Below the pieces are notes generated by a model, which was not told where the DNA came from, ran no database searches, and was given only the letters and a program-made list of their open reading frames with translations. A stretch of 52,514 bases of DNA, from NCBI GenBank assembly GCA_030622115.1, contig JAUXGN010000018.1, forward strand, positions 1 to 52,514, read 5' to 3'. Shown here in pieces: positions 34,934-43,062 of this stretch (position 1 is its first letter; every line of letters begins with the position of its first letter). The DNA is from Candidatus Eiseniibacteriota bacterium (lineage in GTDB: Bacteria > Joyebacterota > Joyebacteria > Joyebacterales > Joyebacteraceae). The position numbers and the translations under genes are program-made.

Positions 34934-35734
34934 ATGAAATATGTGTTTCTTGTCGTTCTTTTGTGCGTCTTCCTCCTCGTCCGGGCCGTCCCGGTTCGTG
35001 CCTCGTTCGAACTCGATGCGCCGTCCGCGGCCTCCGCGGGAGCCCTCGATGTCCTTCCGGATATGGGGCTCGTCTCTCTCGCGATGCGGGTCGGTTCGGG
35101 GGGCCGCATCGTCCTCTCGGCAGCGGAGCACTACGGGCTTCCGGAGGCAAGATCCTTTGCGGTCGGGACGAAGCTCAGTCTTGGAGAGGGTGAACTTGTC
35201 CTGGACGGATCGAGCATGGGTTCCTCCCTGTACAGGGAGCAATCCCTGAGGATCGGATGGAGGAGCACGATCGGTGAGGGCGGGACCGTCCACTTGGGCG
35301 CTCACGTGCTGGGAATCTCAGCGGATGGTCTTGAGAGCAGGTGGGCGGTCGCGCTCGACCCCGCGGTGCTGTGGCTTCTTCGGGGCAGGGTGGCCGTTGA
35401 GCTGTCGCTCACGAACGCGACGGACGTGTCGATAGGTGATTCCCCTGTTTCCTCCCGGGCGCACGGCAGACTGGCTCTCGTTCTCGATGATGCGGTGCTT
35501 GGGCTGGCCATGGAGAGCGAGCCCGGGTTTCCGCCGTCGTTCAGCATGGGTCTTGAACTTGGAGCCACCGAGTGGTTTCGGCTGCGAGCAGGTGGTGGGG
35601 TTGAGCCCGGTCGTCTGGCCGTAGGCTTCGGGATCGGTGCGAGACGCCTTCGCCGACCGGTGGTGGATCTTGCGTGGCAGTGGCATCCCCGTCTCGGAGG
35701 TTCCACATTTGTGTCGATATCATTCGGTCTATAG
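34934..35734 (+). CDS. Small outer-membrane beta-barrel protein, unknown
   Basis: The 266-residue protein has a signal peptide (FLVVLLCVFLLVRAVPVRA) and a Gly-rich alternating pattern of short strands (GRIVLSAAEHYGLPEARSF, AVGFGIGARRLRRP), ending STFVSISFGL. It resembles the PorV/UPF0164 size class but lacks the GARAMGMGGA segment, so I do not assign a family. TAGGAGG (34921-34927), which includes the previous stop, is 6 bases before ATG 34934 and decides the start. It lies in a tight block with the lamin-tail gene and the HHH-barrel gene. Confidence 0.68.
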   Translation: MKYVFLVVLLCVFLLVRAVPVRASFELDAPSAASAGALDVLPDMGLVSLAMRVGSGGRIVLSAAEHYGLPEARSFAVGTKLSLGEGELVLDGSSMGSSLYREQSLRIGWRSTIGEGGTVHLGAHVLGISADGLESRWAVALDPAVLWLLRGRVAVELSLTNATDVSIGDSPVSSRAHGRLALVLDDAVLGLAMESEPGFPPSFSMGLELGATEWFRLRAGGGVEPGRLAVGFGIGARRLRRPVVDLAWQWHPRLGGSTFVSISFGL

Positions 35735-35801
35735 AGGGCGCAGAGGATGGCCCGCAGGATGGCGCGCGGGACGGTGCGGTGGGCAGCGCACCGGAAGGCG
35801 A

Positions 35802-35856
35802 AGAAGAGGGCGCGGTGAACGAGCCACGCTACTTCTCTGCATGTTCCTTCTCATGA
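35802..35856 (+). other. Leader ORF and probable frameshift before the HHH-barrel gene
   Basis: AGAAGAGGG (35802-35810) is a good ribosome site for GTG 35815, but that frame gives only 13 codons (V-NEPRYFSACSFS) and stops at TGA 35854. The long downstream frame has no ATG, GTG or TTG between 35727 and 35841. Joining NEPR to the downstream frame at about 35829 would give a normal signal peptide (NEPR, TLLLCMFLLM, TSATA). A one-base indel is therefore likely, either an assembly error or a real mutation. A coupled restart at ATG 35853, which overlaps the TGA, is a less likely alternative because it would lack a signal peptide. Confidence 0.55.
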
Positions 35857-37955
35857 CGTCGGCGACCGCCGAGTGCGATGAGCTGGAGCAGTGGCTCCTG
35901 CCGATCGCGGATGAGTCGTTTCCCGACGATGGTGGTGAGGAGAGTGCGATGGCGGATTGGGTGATTCGGGAGGCCGCGGCCTTCAGGGCCAACCCCGTGG
36001 ACCTCAACAGCTGTTCTCTCTCGGATCTTCTGTTTATCCCCTTCATCGATCCCGTCTCTGCGGCCGCCGTCCTCCAGTACCGCGAGAAGCGAGGCGAACT
36101 CACGAGCTTGCGTGACCTTGTCGGTTTCAGTGGGCTTACGGTGGCGTCGGTCGACGCTCTTGCGCCGTATGTCGTGGTGCACGTGGCGGACGCGCGCTCC
36201 GGCGTCGCCCGGGGTGACGTGGCTGACCAGACGCCGGTGGCGGGCCTGGCCGCGGGTGCGCCCACCGTCGTCGGAAATGGTCCGGATGGAACCGCCCATC
36301 TACCCGTTGCGGGACGGGGTCTGACCTGGAGCCTCACGACGAGGTTGTCGGGAAGCCACGGTGGTTCACAGGCCACCGTGCCGGTCTTCGGATGGGAGGA
36401 CCCGCTCGCCGAGGCGAGAACGTGCGTCCGTCTGCGCGTCTCTCGCGGCGATCGGTTGAGTGCCGGCGTGGCCTTCGAGAAGGATCCCGGAGAGAGCGAG
36501 GTCGCCGACCACGTGGCGGCGCACGTCACATGGGAGGGCTCACGCGGACGCGCCATAGCCGGGGACTTCAACATCCGTTGGGGACAGGGTCTGATCGCAG
36601 GGCCACAGGGCATGGCATCTGTTGAGCGTCTTCCCAGCTCACGTGATCGCATCAAGGGATATGATGGCATGTCCGAAACGACGGCGCGCCGGGGAATCGC
36701 GGCCACCGGGAGGGTCGGGAGAGTCTCGCTGGGGTTCGTCGCGGCACGGACGCATCTCGACGCAACGATCGATGAGAATGGCAGGGTATCGTCCATTCGC
36801 TCCTCCGGATATCACAGAACGGAGAGCGAGATAGAGGGGAAGGATGTGCTTACGGAGACGATCGCCGGAGGCCGCGTGACGGCCTCGGTTCTTGGTGGTC
36901 GCGCCGACCGCGCCACGGCCTCGGTTCTTGGTGGTCGCGCCGACTGCGCCACGGCCTCGATCCTCGGTGAACGAGATGGCCGCGCCGACTCGCCGGGGCG
37001 GCGTCTCGATCAACCATCGCTGGTTGTGGGCGCAAGCCTGCTTCGATTCAGCTTCGATCCTTCGCTGGCCAATGGAGATCCTCTGCGACAACACTACCGC
37101 CTCAGTGGAGCCCAGGTGTCGCTGGCTTCACTTGATGCCGTTCTCGTGTCCGGAGATTGGAGAACGGGGATTGAGTTCGCTCGCTCGACATCGGGAGGTA
37201 CTGCGTTCCTGGCAAGCGTGAGAGCGCGTTCCGGTGCGGTGCGGTCGTCGGTGGGGTGCGGCTATCAGTCGGAGAGCTTTCGGAGTCCACTCGGTTCAGC
37301 GCTCCCGGGGACATCCGGGGGTACGAACGCGCTTTCCGGATGGCTTCGCCTTTCCTATACGGCCAGGGGCGCGTGGAGAATCTGGGGAGTCGCCCGCATG
37401 ACCGGTCATCCATGGAGAACCTACCACAACACACTTCCCGAGCCCTCGGGCCTGATCGAACTCGGGACTGAATTGAACCTGCAGGACCTCGGGAGAATCA
37501 CCTTCGGCGGCAGGCTTCGCGCGCGTTCGGTCGAGGATGGGGAGCCCTCGACAACAGGGCGGGAGGAGACCCAGACGCAGTGGGTGGTCCTTCGTTCGTC
37601 AGGCGCCGGGGGGCTGCGTCTCTCGATTCGTCGATCGATTGCGGATCTCAACGGCGCCCGGTTGGGGACGGCGGTGGCGCTGAGCGCGCGCTCCACGATG
37701 CAACTGACCGGGAGTGTGGCTCTCGATTTCGGGGCTGTGACTGTTGCAGGCGAAGGGCAGAGATGTGGGATCACACACTACGAGCCCGGACTCACCGGGG
37801 AGATGGGGCTTAGGACCTTGAATGATCCCGGAACGAGGTGGTATATTCGGGCTCGGACGATCGTTTCCAGCAATACCTCCGTCGCACTCCGGGTGGCCGG
37901 TGGACCCTCGCCGGGACGTCTGGAGTTCGGCATAGGACTCGATCTCCAAGGTTAG
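35841..37955 (+). CDS. Helix-hairpin-helix (ComEA-like) outer-membrane barrel protein, start uncertain
   Basis: From the first in-frame ATG the protein has 704 residues. A truncated signal sequence (MFLLMTSATAEC) is followed by a ComEA-type double helix-hairpin-helix domain at about 50-115: NPVDLNSCSLSDLLFIPFID, then LRDLVGFSGLTVASVDAL. The remaining 560 residues look like a beta-barrel with many Arg/Gly turns and short strands (GLTWSLTTRLSGS, GRLEFGIGLDLQG). HHH domains bind DNA non-specifically, and in related phyla similar HHH-barrel fusions are annotated without known function; DNA uptake or attachment at the outer membrane is conceivable. No ribosome site precedes ATG 35841; the good one belongs to a different frame. 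Three 12-residue repeats lie near residue 350-380. Confidence 0.65.
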   Translation: MFLLMTSATAECDELEQWLLPIADESFPDDGGEESAMADWVIREAAAFRANPVDLNSCSLSDLLFIPFIDPVSAAAVLQYREKRGELTSLRDLVGFSGLTVASVDALAPYVVVHVADARSGVARGDVADQTPVAGLAAGAPTVVGNGPDGTAHLPVAGRGLTWSLTTRLSGSHGGSQATVPVFGWEDPLAEARTCVRLRVSRGDRLSAGVAFEKDPGESEVADHVAAHVTWEGSRGRAIAGDFNIRWGQGLIAGPQGMASVERLPSSRDRIKGYDGMSETTARRGIAATGRVGRVSLGFVAARTHLDATIDENGRVSSIRSSGYHRTESEIEGKDVLTETIAGGRVTASVLGGRADRATASVLGGRADCATASILGERDGRADSPGRRLDQPSLVVGASLLRFSFDPSLANGDPLRQHYRLSGAQVSLASLDAVLVSGDWRTGIEFARSTSGGTAFLASVRARSGAVRSSVGCGYQSESFRSPLGSALPGTSGGTNALSGWLRLSYTARGAWRIWGVARMTGHPWRTYHNTLPEPSGLIELGTELNLQDLGRITFGGRLRARSVEDGEPSTTGREETQTQWVVLRSSGAGGLRLSIRRSIADLNGARLGTAVALSARSTMQLTGSVALDFGAVTVAGEGQRCGITHYEPGLTGEMGLRTLNDPGTRWYIRARTIVSSNTSVALRVAGGPSPGRLEFGIGLDLQG
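36882..36989 (+). repeat. 36-bp tandem repeat within the HHH-barrel gene
   Basis: Three in-frame units of 36 bp start at 36882, 36918 and 36954. The first two differ by only about one base; the third is degenerate. They encode ASVLGGRADRAT, ASVLGGRADCAT and ASILGERDGRAD, probably an extended extracellular loop. Confidence 0.88.
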
Positions 37956-37967
37956 CGGCAGGGCCGC

Positions 37968-37996
37968 TTGCGGAGGCGGTCGGCGACAGATATGCT
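37968..37996 (+). promoter_or_regulatory. Possible promoter of the preT-preA operon
   Basis: TTGCGG (37968-37973) and TATGCT (37991-37996) have a 17-base spacer and would start transcription near 38003, about 60 bases before preT. A short GCGCGC hairpin (38005-38021) lies at the presumed 5' end. Confidence 0.4.
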
Positions 37997-38065
37997 CGCA
38001 GACGGCGCGCGTGGTGCGCGCTTCTCTATCTCCAACACCGAATCTTCAATACCGAGGAGTCCCCT

Positions 38066-39391
38066 ATGGCCAACACAAGCGCAGCGCAGGCGTCGCTCGA
38101 GGAGACCGGTCGAAGCTACGCTCCGCACGAGGCTGTGATCGAAGCATCGCGCTGTCTCATGTGCGACGAGCCGCCCTGCAACACCGGCTGTCCGGCCGGT
38201 GTCGATGTCAGACGCTTCGTCCGGAAGATACGCTTCGGCAATCACCGCGGTGCGACCCGTCTCATCCGTGAGGCGAATATCATGGTCGGGATCTGTGGCC
38301 GCGTTTGTCCGCAGGAGATGCTCTGCATGGAGCATTGCACCCGGACCAATCTCGACACACCGATAGACATTGCCGGTCTCCAACGTTTTGCAGGCGACGT
38401 GGAGTTGGCGTCTCTTGCGCCTCTACCAGACTCCGTCAAGGACCGTCCGGAGCGCGTCGCCGTCATCGGCGCGGGGCCCGCCGGTCTGGGAGCAGCGGTT
38501 GAGCTCAGGAAGCGCGGCGTCGGAGTCTCGATCTTCGAGAAGTCCGACGTCATAGGTGGAGTATTGACGAGGGGGATCCCACCGTTTCGTCTGGACCAGA
38601 CCTTCGCCGCTGAAGAACTTGACTACGTTCAACGCCTTGGCGCCGAGGTGCAGCTCAAGCAGATTGCGCCCGAGCCTGCCGAGCTTCTCGGGAAGGGATT
38701 CAGCGCCGTCTTCATCGGAATAGGGCTTGGGCGTCCGTATACCATCGGTCTTGAGGGTGAAGATCTGCCTCAAGTCTATGTGGCTTCCGATCTGCTGATC
38801 GCCATCGCGAGAGGTGAACGCCCCGACCTCGGATCGCGCGTGGTCGTAATCGGTGGCGGCAACGTCGCTATGGACGCGGCGATGGCCGCACTGAGACTTG
38901 GTGCGGAGCGCGTGGACTTGTGCTGCCTGGAGTCATACGAGGAGATGCCGGCCTTCCGGTCCGAGATTGAAGAGGTCCAGTCGGAGGGCATCGTCTTCCA
39001 TACCCGCACGAGGCCCGTCCGGATCGTTGCGGAAGGAAACAAGGTCGTGGGATATGAAGGCGTGGGAATCAGCTGGAAGGAACCGGGTCTTCTCACTCCT
39101 TCGAACGCAGTTGATGTGCCGGGAACAGAGTTCGGTCTCGCTGCGGACAGCATCATTGAGGCGATCGGAACGGGCGTGCTGGACCGCTTTGAAGGAGTTG
39201 AGACCGACGAGCGGGGCATCGTTCGCACTGAGCCCGAGACAATGGCGACAACGTTCTCTGGCGTCTTTGCAGGCGGCGATGTCGTGAGCGGTGGCGCGAC
39301 TGCGGTCAGAGCCTACGCCGAAGGCAAGAGGGCGGCGGAGGGCATCATCGCCTTCCTTGACTCGCGCGATACCGAAGGAGGTGGGCGCTGA
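38066..39391 (+). CDS. preT: NAD-dependent dihydropyrimidine dehydrogenase subunit PreT
   Basis: PreT is the FAD/NAD and Fe-S subunit that feeds electrons to PreA for reduction of uracil or thymine. The 441-residue protein begins with a GltD-type Fe-S region (CLMCDEPPCNTGCPAGVDV near 31-49; ICGRVCPQEMLCMEHC near 76-91), followed by an FAD Rossmann motif (VAVIGAGPAGLGAAVEL), an NAD motif (VVVIGGGNVAMDAAM) and GVFAGGDVVSGGATAV near the end. The true start is ATG 38066 behind GAGGAG; longer readings upstream are overlap with the HHH-barrel gene. The stop shares a base with the preA start, so both subunits are made in a fixed ratio. Confidence 0.93.
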   Translation: MANTSAAQASLEETGRSYAPHEAVIEASRCLMCDEPPCNTGCPAGVDVRRFVRKIRFGNHRGATRLIREANIMVGICGRVCPQEMLCMEHCTRTNLDTPIDIAGLQRFAGDVELASLAPLPDSVKDRPERVAVIGAGPAGLGAAVELRKRGVGVSIFEKSDVIGGVLTRGIPPFRLDQTFAAEELDYVQRLGAEVQLKQIAPEPAELLGKGFSAVFIGIGLGRPYTIGLEGEDLPQVYVASDLLIAIARGERPDLGSRVVVIGGGNVAMDAAMAALRLGAERVDLCCLESYEEMPAFRSEIEEVQSEGIVFHTRTRPVRIVAEGNKVVGYEGVGISWKEPGLLTPSNAVDVPGTEFGLAADSIIEAIGTGVLDRFEGVETDERGIVRTEPETMATTFSGVFAGGDVVSGGATAVRAYAEGKRAAEGIIAFLDSRDTEGGGR

Positions 39392-40638
39392 TGAAGAAAG
39401 TCGATCTTTCCGTCGAATTCTGTGGCCTCCGCTTCCCGAATCCGTTCGTTCTGGCTGCTGCGCCCCCGACCGATGATGCTGAGATGATAGCGCGCGGTTT
39501 CGATGCCGGCTGGGGTGGCGCCGTCGTCAAGACCCTTGGACTCGAGCACGTTGAGGTGAATCTGGTCTCTCCGATGATGGCCGGCCTGAGCTACGAGGAC
39601 AAGGGTCTCATCGGACTTGAAAACATCGATCTCATCTCCGACCGGGACATCAACGAGGTTCTGGCCGAGGTCTCTGAGCTCAAGAAGAGCTACCCGGAGC
39701 AGGTTCTCATCGTCAGCATGATGGCCGGTTCTGAGAAGGAGTGGAAGGAGATCACACGCCGGGTCCAGGCTGCGGGAGCCGACATGATCGAGTGCAGCTT
39801 CTCGTGTCCTCACGGCATGCCCGAGAAGGGGATGGGATCGGCGGTCGGCCAGGACGCCGCGCTCACATATGAGCGCGCGAAGTGGGTCGTTGAGGCTGCG
39901 GAGGTCCCGGTGCTCATCAAGCTGACTCCAAACGTGACGGACATGCGCCCGATAGCGCAGAAGGTAAAGGACGCGGGTGCAGCCGGGGTCACGGCGATCA
40001 ACACAGTGAAAGCCCTCCTCGGTTTTGACCTCGACACGTTTTCTCCTATTCCATCGGTGAACGGCAAATCGACCGAGGGTGGATTCTCAGGACCGGCCAT
40101 CAAGCCGATCGCCCTCAGATTCGTGGCCGATGTCGCGAGGGACGTCGGCATTCCCGTGGCCGGAGTCGGTGGGGTCGTGACGTGGAAGGACTCGGTGGAG
40201 TTCCTGCTCGCCGGCGCCGGGATCGTGGAAGTCTGCACGGCGGTCATGAGGTACGGGTTCGATATCGTCGAGGAGCTGAATGAGGGGCTGGCTCTCTATC
40301 TTGAGGACAAGGGGATGAGCTCGCCGATGGATCTCATCGGTCTTGGTCTTTCGAACATCGTGAGCCACGAAGCGCTCTCGCGTGAGTACAAGGCCATTGC
40401 GACCATAGACGAGGACCTCTGCGTCGGCTGCGGCCAGTGCGTGATCGCCTGTCGCGACGGAGGCCACCAGGCGATCGAGTTCCGAGGTCGACAGGAGGAC
40501 GGGAGCCTGAGCGACGCCGACGATGCCAGGATCCCCGAGGTCGATGATGAGAAGTGCATCGGCTGCGGGTTCTGCCGCACCGTCTGTCCGGTCGATGCGT
40601 GCATCACGATGAAGGAACGGGTGGAGTCGACACCATGA
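39391..40638 (+). CDS. preA: NAD-dependent dihydropyrimidine dehydrogenase subunit PreA
   Basis: PreA is the FMN TIM-barrel subunit that reduces the pyrimidine ring. The 415-residue protein has the dihydroorotate-dehydrogenase-like fold (FPNPFVLAAAPPTDD, VLIKLTPNVTDM, GVTAINTVKALLG, GVGGVVTWKDSVEFLLAGA) and a C-terminal ferredoxin with two 4Fe-4S motifs, CVGCGQCVIAC and CIGCGFCRTVCPVDAC. The active-site loop keeps Ser and Cys in SFSCPHGMPEKGMG; by comparison with mammalian enzyme (Asn668, Ser670, Cys671) the Asn position is Ser here, which may affect substrate choice (from memory of the family, not computed). GGAGGTGGG precedes ATG 39391. ATGA overlap couples it to the hydrolase gene. Confidence 0.92.
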   Translation: MKKVDLSVEFCGLRFPNPFVLAAAPPTDDAEMIARGFDAGWGGAVVKTLGLEHVEVNLVSPMMAGLSYEDKGLIGLENIDLISDRDINEVLAEVSELKKSYPEQVLIVSMMAGSEKEWKEITRRVQAAGADMIECSFSCPHGMPEKGMGSAVGQDAALTYERAKWVVEAAEVPVLIKLTPNVTDMRPIAQKVKDAGAAGVTAINTVKALLGFDLDTFSPIPSVNGKSTEGGFSGPAIKPIALRFVADVARDVGIPVAGVGGVVTWKDSVEFLLAGAGIVEVCTAVMRYGFDIVEELNEGLALYLEDKGMSSPMDLIGLGLSNIVSHEALSREYKAIATIDEDLCVGCGQCVIACRDGGHQAIEFRGRQEDGSLSDADDARIPEVDDEKCIGCGFCRTVCPVDACITMKERVESTP

Positions 40639-41513
40639 GCATCAGAGGTGAACTCGTCCGCGTGAGGGCTGGGGACGGTCTCGAACTCGTCGGTTTCTAC
40701 GCGTCGCCCAAGGGCGGCGCGAGGCGCGCGATCCTCCACACGCACGGTCTGGCGGGCAACTTCTATGAGAATCGTTTCATCGATTCCATCTGCGACGCGG
40801 TTGTGGAGAAGGGGCTTGCGTTCCTGACCTTCAATAACCGCGGGCACGACTACCGCTCTGACAATCTGCGAGGGGAGGGCGATCAGACATCCCACTCTCC
40901 GGGTGGCACGGCGTGGGACATCTATGACGACTGCATCCACGACATCGCAGGCTCTGCTGATTTCCTCGCCTCGCGCGGACAGAGCGAGATCTACTTCGAG
41001 GGGCACAGCCTCGGGGCCTGCAAGATCGTCTACTACCTGAGCGAGTGTCACGACAAACGCGCCGTGGGAACCGTGCTGATCTCACCTCCTGACATGTTCG
41101 CGGTCCAGGAGCAGAAGACGGGGGGGCTTCAAGCGCTTGTGACTGAGGCGCGCGGGTACGTCGATGGCGGCAGTGGTGACACACTGATGGAGGTGGGTCG
41201 CCCCGTTCCGGTGACAGCGAGCGCGTTCCTGAGCGTCTATGGCAATCCCCGACGCGGCGATGTGTTCCCGTTTGCGAGGGGCGCCGAAGGCAACTACCAA
41301 AGACTGGCATCACTTGCGGTCCCGATGCTTGCGACATACGGCACGATCGAGGAAGCTGTGACTGTGCCGGTCGAGAGTGCCGTAGGGCTGTTGCGAGACA
41401 AGGCGACTCAGGTGCCAAGCGTGGAGACCGCCATAATCGAGGATGCGAATCATTCGTACTGGGGGAAGGAAGCAGAGCTGGCTCGCACGATCGCAGACTT
41501 TGTTGAACCGTAG
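40635..41513 (+). CDS. Alpha/beta hydrolase
   Basis: The 292-residue cytoplasmic protein has oxyanion-hole HTHGLAGN (35-42), nucleophile elbow GHSLGA with Ser125, and a C-terminal His273 in ANHSYWG. An Asp before it cannot be fixed by eye. The closest impression is the DUF1749-like group, with no defined substrate. It starts at ATG 40635 by overlapping the preA stop (ATGA), and sits between the pyrimidine dehydrogenase and dihydropyrimidinase genes, so it could hydrolyse an ester or amide arising in the same pathway (inferred). It is not a known member of the reductive pyrimidine route. Confidence 0.8.
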   Translation: MSIRGELVRVRAGDGLELVGFYASPKGGARRAILHTHGLAGNFYENRFIDSICDAVVEKGLAFLTFNNRGHDYRSDNLRGEGDQTSHSPGGTAWDIYDDCIHDIAGSADFLASRGQSEIYFEGHSLGACKIVYYLSECHDKRAVGTVLISPPDMFAVQEQKTGGLQALVTEARGYVDGGSGDTLMEVGRPVPVTASAFLSVYGNPRRGDVFPFARGAEGNYQRLASLAVPMLATYGTIEEAVTVPVESAVGLLRDKATQVPSVETAIIEDANHSYWGKEAELARTIADFVEP

Positions 41514-41594
41514 GTCAGCCACAGGTTCACGCGCCGTAGCGGAACGCGTCTAACCGGTGCCATTCACGTGCTCGAACAGCAGAAGAGGACGACG

Positions 41595-42983
41595 ATGACA
41601 GTCATCATCAAGGGAGGAAAGCTCGTCACGGCGATCGATTCCTACACCGCTGATCTGTTGGTGGAGGATGGGAAGATCGCCGAGATCGGTGTCGGTCTCG
41701 CAGTGCCTCCCGGTGCAGACGTTTACAACGCCACGGGGAAGCTCATCCTTCCGGGTATCATCGACGCGCACGTCCACATCGACCTCGAACTGAGAGGGCA
41801 CGCGTCCTCCGGCTTCCGCGCAACGACGCGGGAGGCTGCATTCGGCGGCGTTACATCGTTCCTCACGTACGTCACACCACGCAAGGGTGAAGGACTCATG
41901 GATGCCGTGGCCGCCCGCCAGGCACAGGCGGACGGGCAGTGCTATGTGGACTACGGTCTCCATGCGTCGCTCGTGCACTGGCGTGATCGCGAGAGCGATG
42001 AGATCCCCCGACTGATCGAGGCGGGTATCCCGTCCTTCAAGATGTACACCGTCTACTCTGATGCGGGGTTGTCGAGCAACGAGGACGAGCTGTACGAGGC
42101 GTTCCTTCTCGCCGCCCAGCACGGCGGGCTGATCGAGGTGCACTGCGAGAACGAGTGGATGATCGAGAGTCGCATCACTCGGTTGACGAATCAGGGACGA
42201 CTATCGCCGGCCGATCACGCGGAGAGTAGACCGGGCTACGTTGAGGGAGAAGCCGTCGCTGCAGTCATCAGAGCAGCATACAACGCCGGAGCTCCCGTCT
42301 ACATCGTGCACGTCTCCTCGGGCGAGGCCGTACAAACGATAGCCGAGGCAGGTGATCTGGGGATCGACGTCTTCGCGGAGACCTGTCCGCATCTTCTGCT
42401 TCTGGATGAGGAAAAGCTCGCGTCCGCGGACGGCCAGCGTTTCGCAACCTGCCCACCAATTCGCTCCGAGGCCCACCGCGAGGAGCTCTGGGATGCCCTT
42501 GAGGAGGAACTCATCCAGGTGGTGGCGACCGACCACGCCGAGTTCATGGCCGAGGCCAAGGATGAGGGGAGAGCGGATTTCAGGAAGATACCGATGGGCG
42601 TTCCCGGCATCGGGACACTTCTGCCGCTCATGTGGCAGTTCGGTGTCCAGGACGGGAGACTCACAGAGAACGAACTCGTCGACCTTCTAAGCACGCGTCC
42701 TGCCGAGATCTTCGGATTCTGTCCGGAGAAAGGAACACTGTCGCCCGAGACTGACGCGGACATCGTCGTCTTCGACCCGGCACTCGAAGTGACGATCTCT
42801 CCGGAGGTTCTCCATGGATACACCGACTACTCACCCTACGAGGGTAGACGGGTCACCGGATGGCCCGTCTGCACGATGGTTCGCGGCAACTGGGTCGTGA
42901 AAGACCGCGAGCTCGTGGGAGACCACGAGCTCGGATCGTTCGTCAAACGCGGCAAGGTCTGTCAGCGTCCCGGCCGGATCTAA
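41595..42983 (+). CDS. hydA: Dihydropyrimidinase / D-hydantoinase
   Basis: HydA opens dihydrouracil, dihydrothymine or hydantoin rings, using a two-metal centre. The 462-residue protein has the metal ligands in order: His59 and His61 (DAHVHID), carbamylated Lys149 (PSFKMYTVYS), His183 (VHCEN), His239 (VHVSS) and Asp313 (ATDHAEF). AGAAGAGGA before ATG 41595 selects this start; an upstream GTG at 41568 has no ribosome site. Directly downstream of preTA it would perform the second step of reductive pyrimidine breakdown. The third-step enzyme, beta-ureidopropionase, is not present in the window. Confidence 0.93.
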   Translation: MTVIIKGGKLVTAIDSYTADLLVEDGKIAEIGVGLAVPPGADVYNATGKLILPGIIDAHVHIDLELRGHASSGFRATTREAAFGGVTSFLTYVTPRKGEGLMDAVAARQAQADGQCYVDYGLHASLVHWRDRESDEIPRLIEAGIPSFKMYTVYSDAGLSSNEDELYEAFLLAAQHGGLIEVHCENEWMIESRITRLTNQGRLSPADHAESRPGYVEGEAVAAVIRAAYNAGAPVYIVHVSSGEAVQTIAEAGDLGIDVFAETCPHLLLLDEEKLASADGQRFATCPPIRSEAHREELWDALEEELIQVVATDHAEFMAEAKDEGRADFRKIPMGVPGIGTLLPLMWQFGVQDGRLTENELVDLLSTRPAEIFGFCPEKGTLSPETDADIVVFDPALEVTISPEVLHGYTDYSPYEGRRVTGWPVCTMVRGNWVVKDRELVGDHELGSFVKRGKVCQRPGRI

Positions 42984-43062
42984 TCTCACCAGATGTCCAT
43001 CACTTGATGATCTGCGCTGGACCCTCTCCTGTTCGCAGCTGCGGCTGCGCGGGGTAGCGACG

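Noticed and set aside
35747-35818. 23-codon basic ORF (MARRMARG start) before the HHH-barrel gene
   Set aside because: It has no adequately spaced ribosome site and is in a third frame; probably chance.
36882-36989. CRISPR-like repeat array
   Set aside because: The 36-bp units are directly adjacent with no spacers and are in frame within a gene.
38005-38021. Intrinsic terminator after the HHH-barrel gene
   Set aside because: The 6-bp GCGCGC stem is short and is followed by a mixed pyrimidine stretch without a T-run.
42984-43062. Bidirectional terminator between hydA and the propeller gene
   Set aside because: The 79-bp convergent gap has no stable stem with a T-run on either strand.
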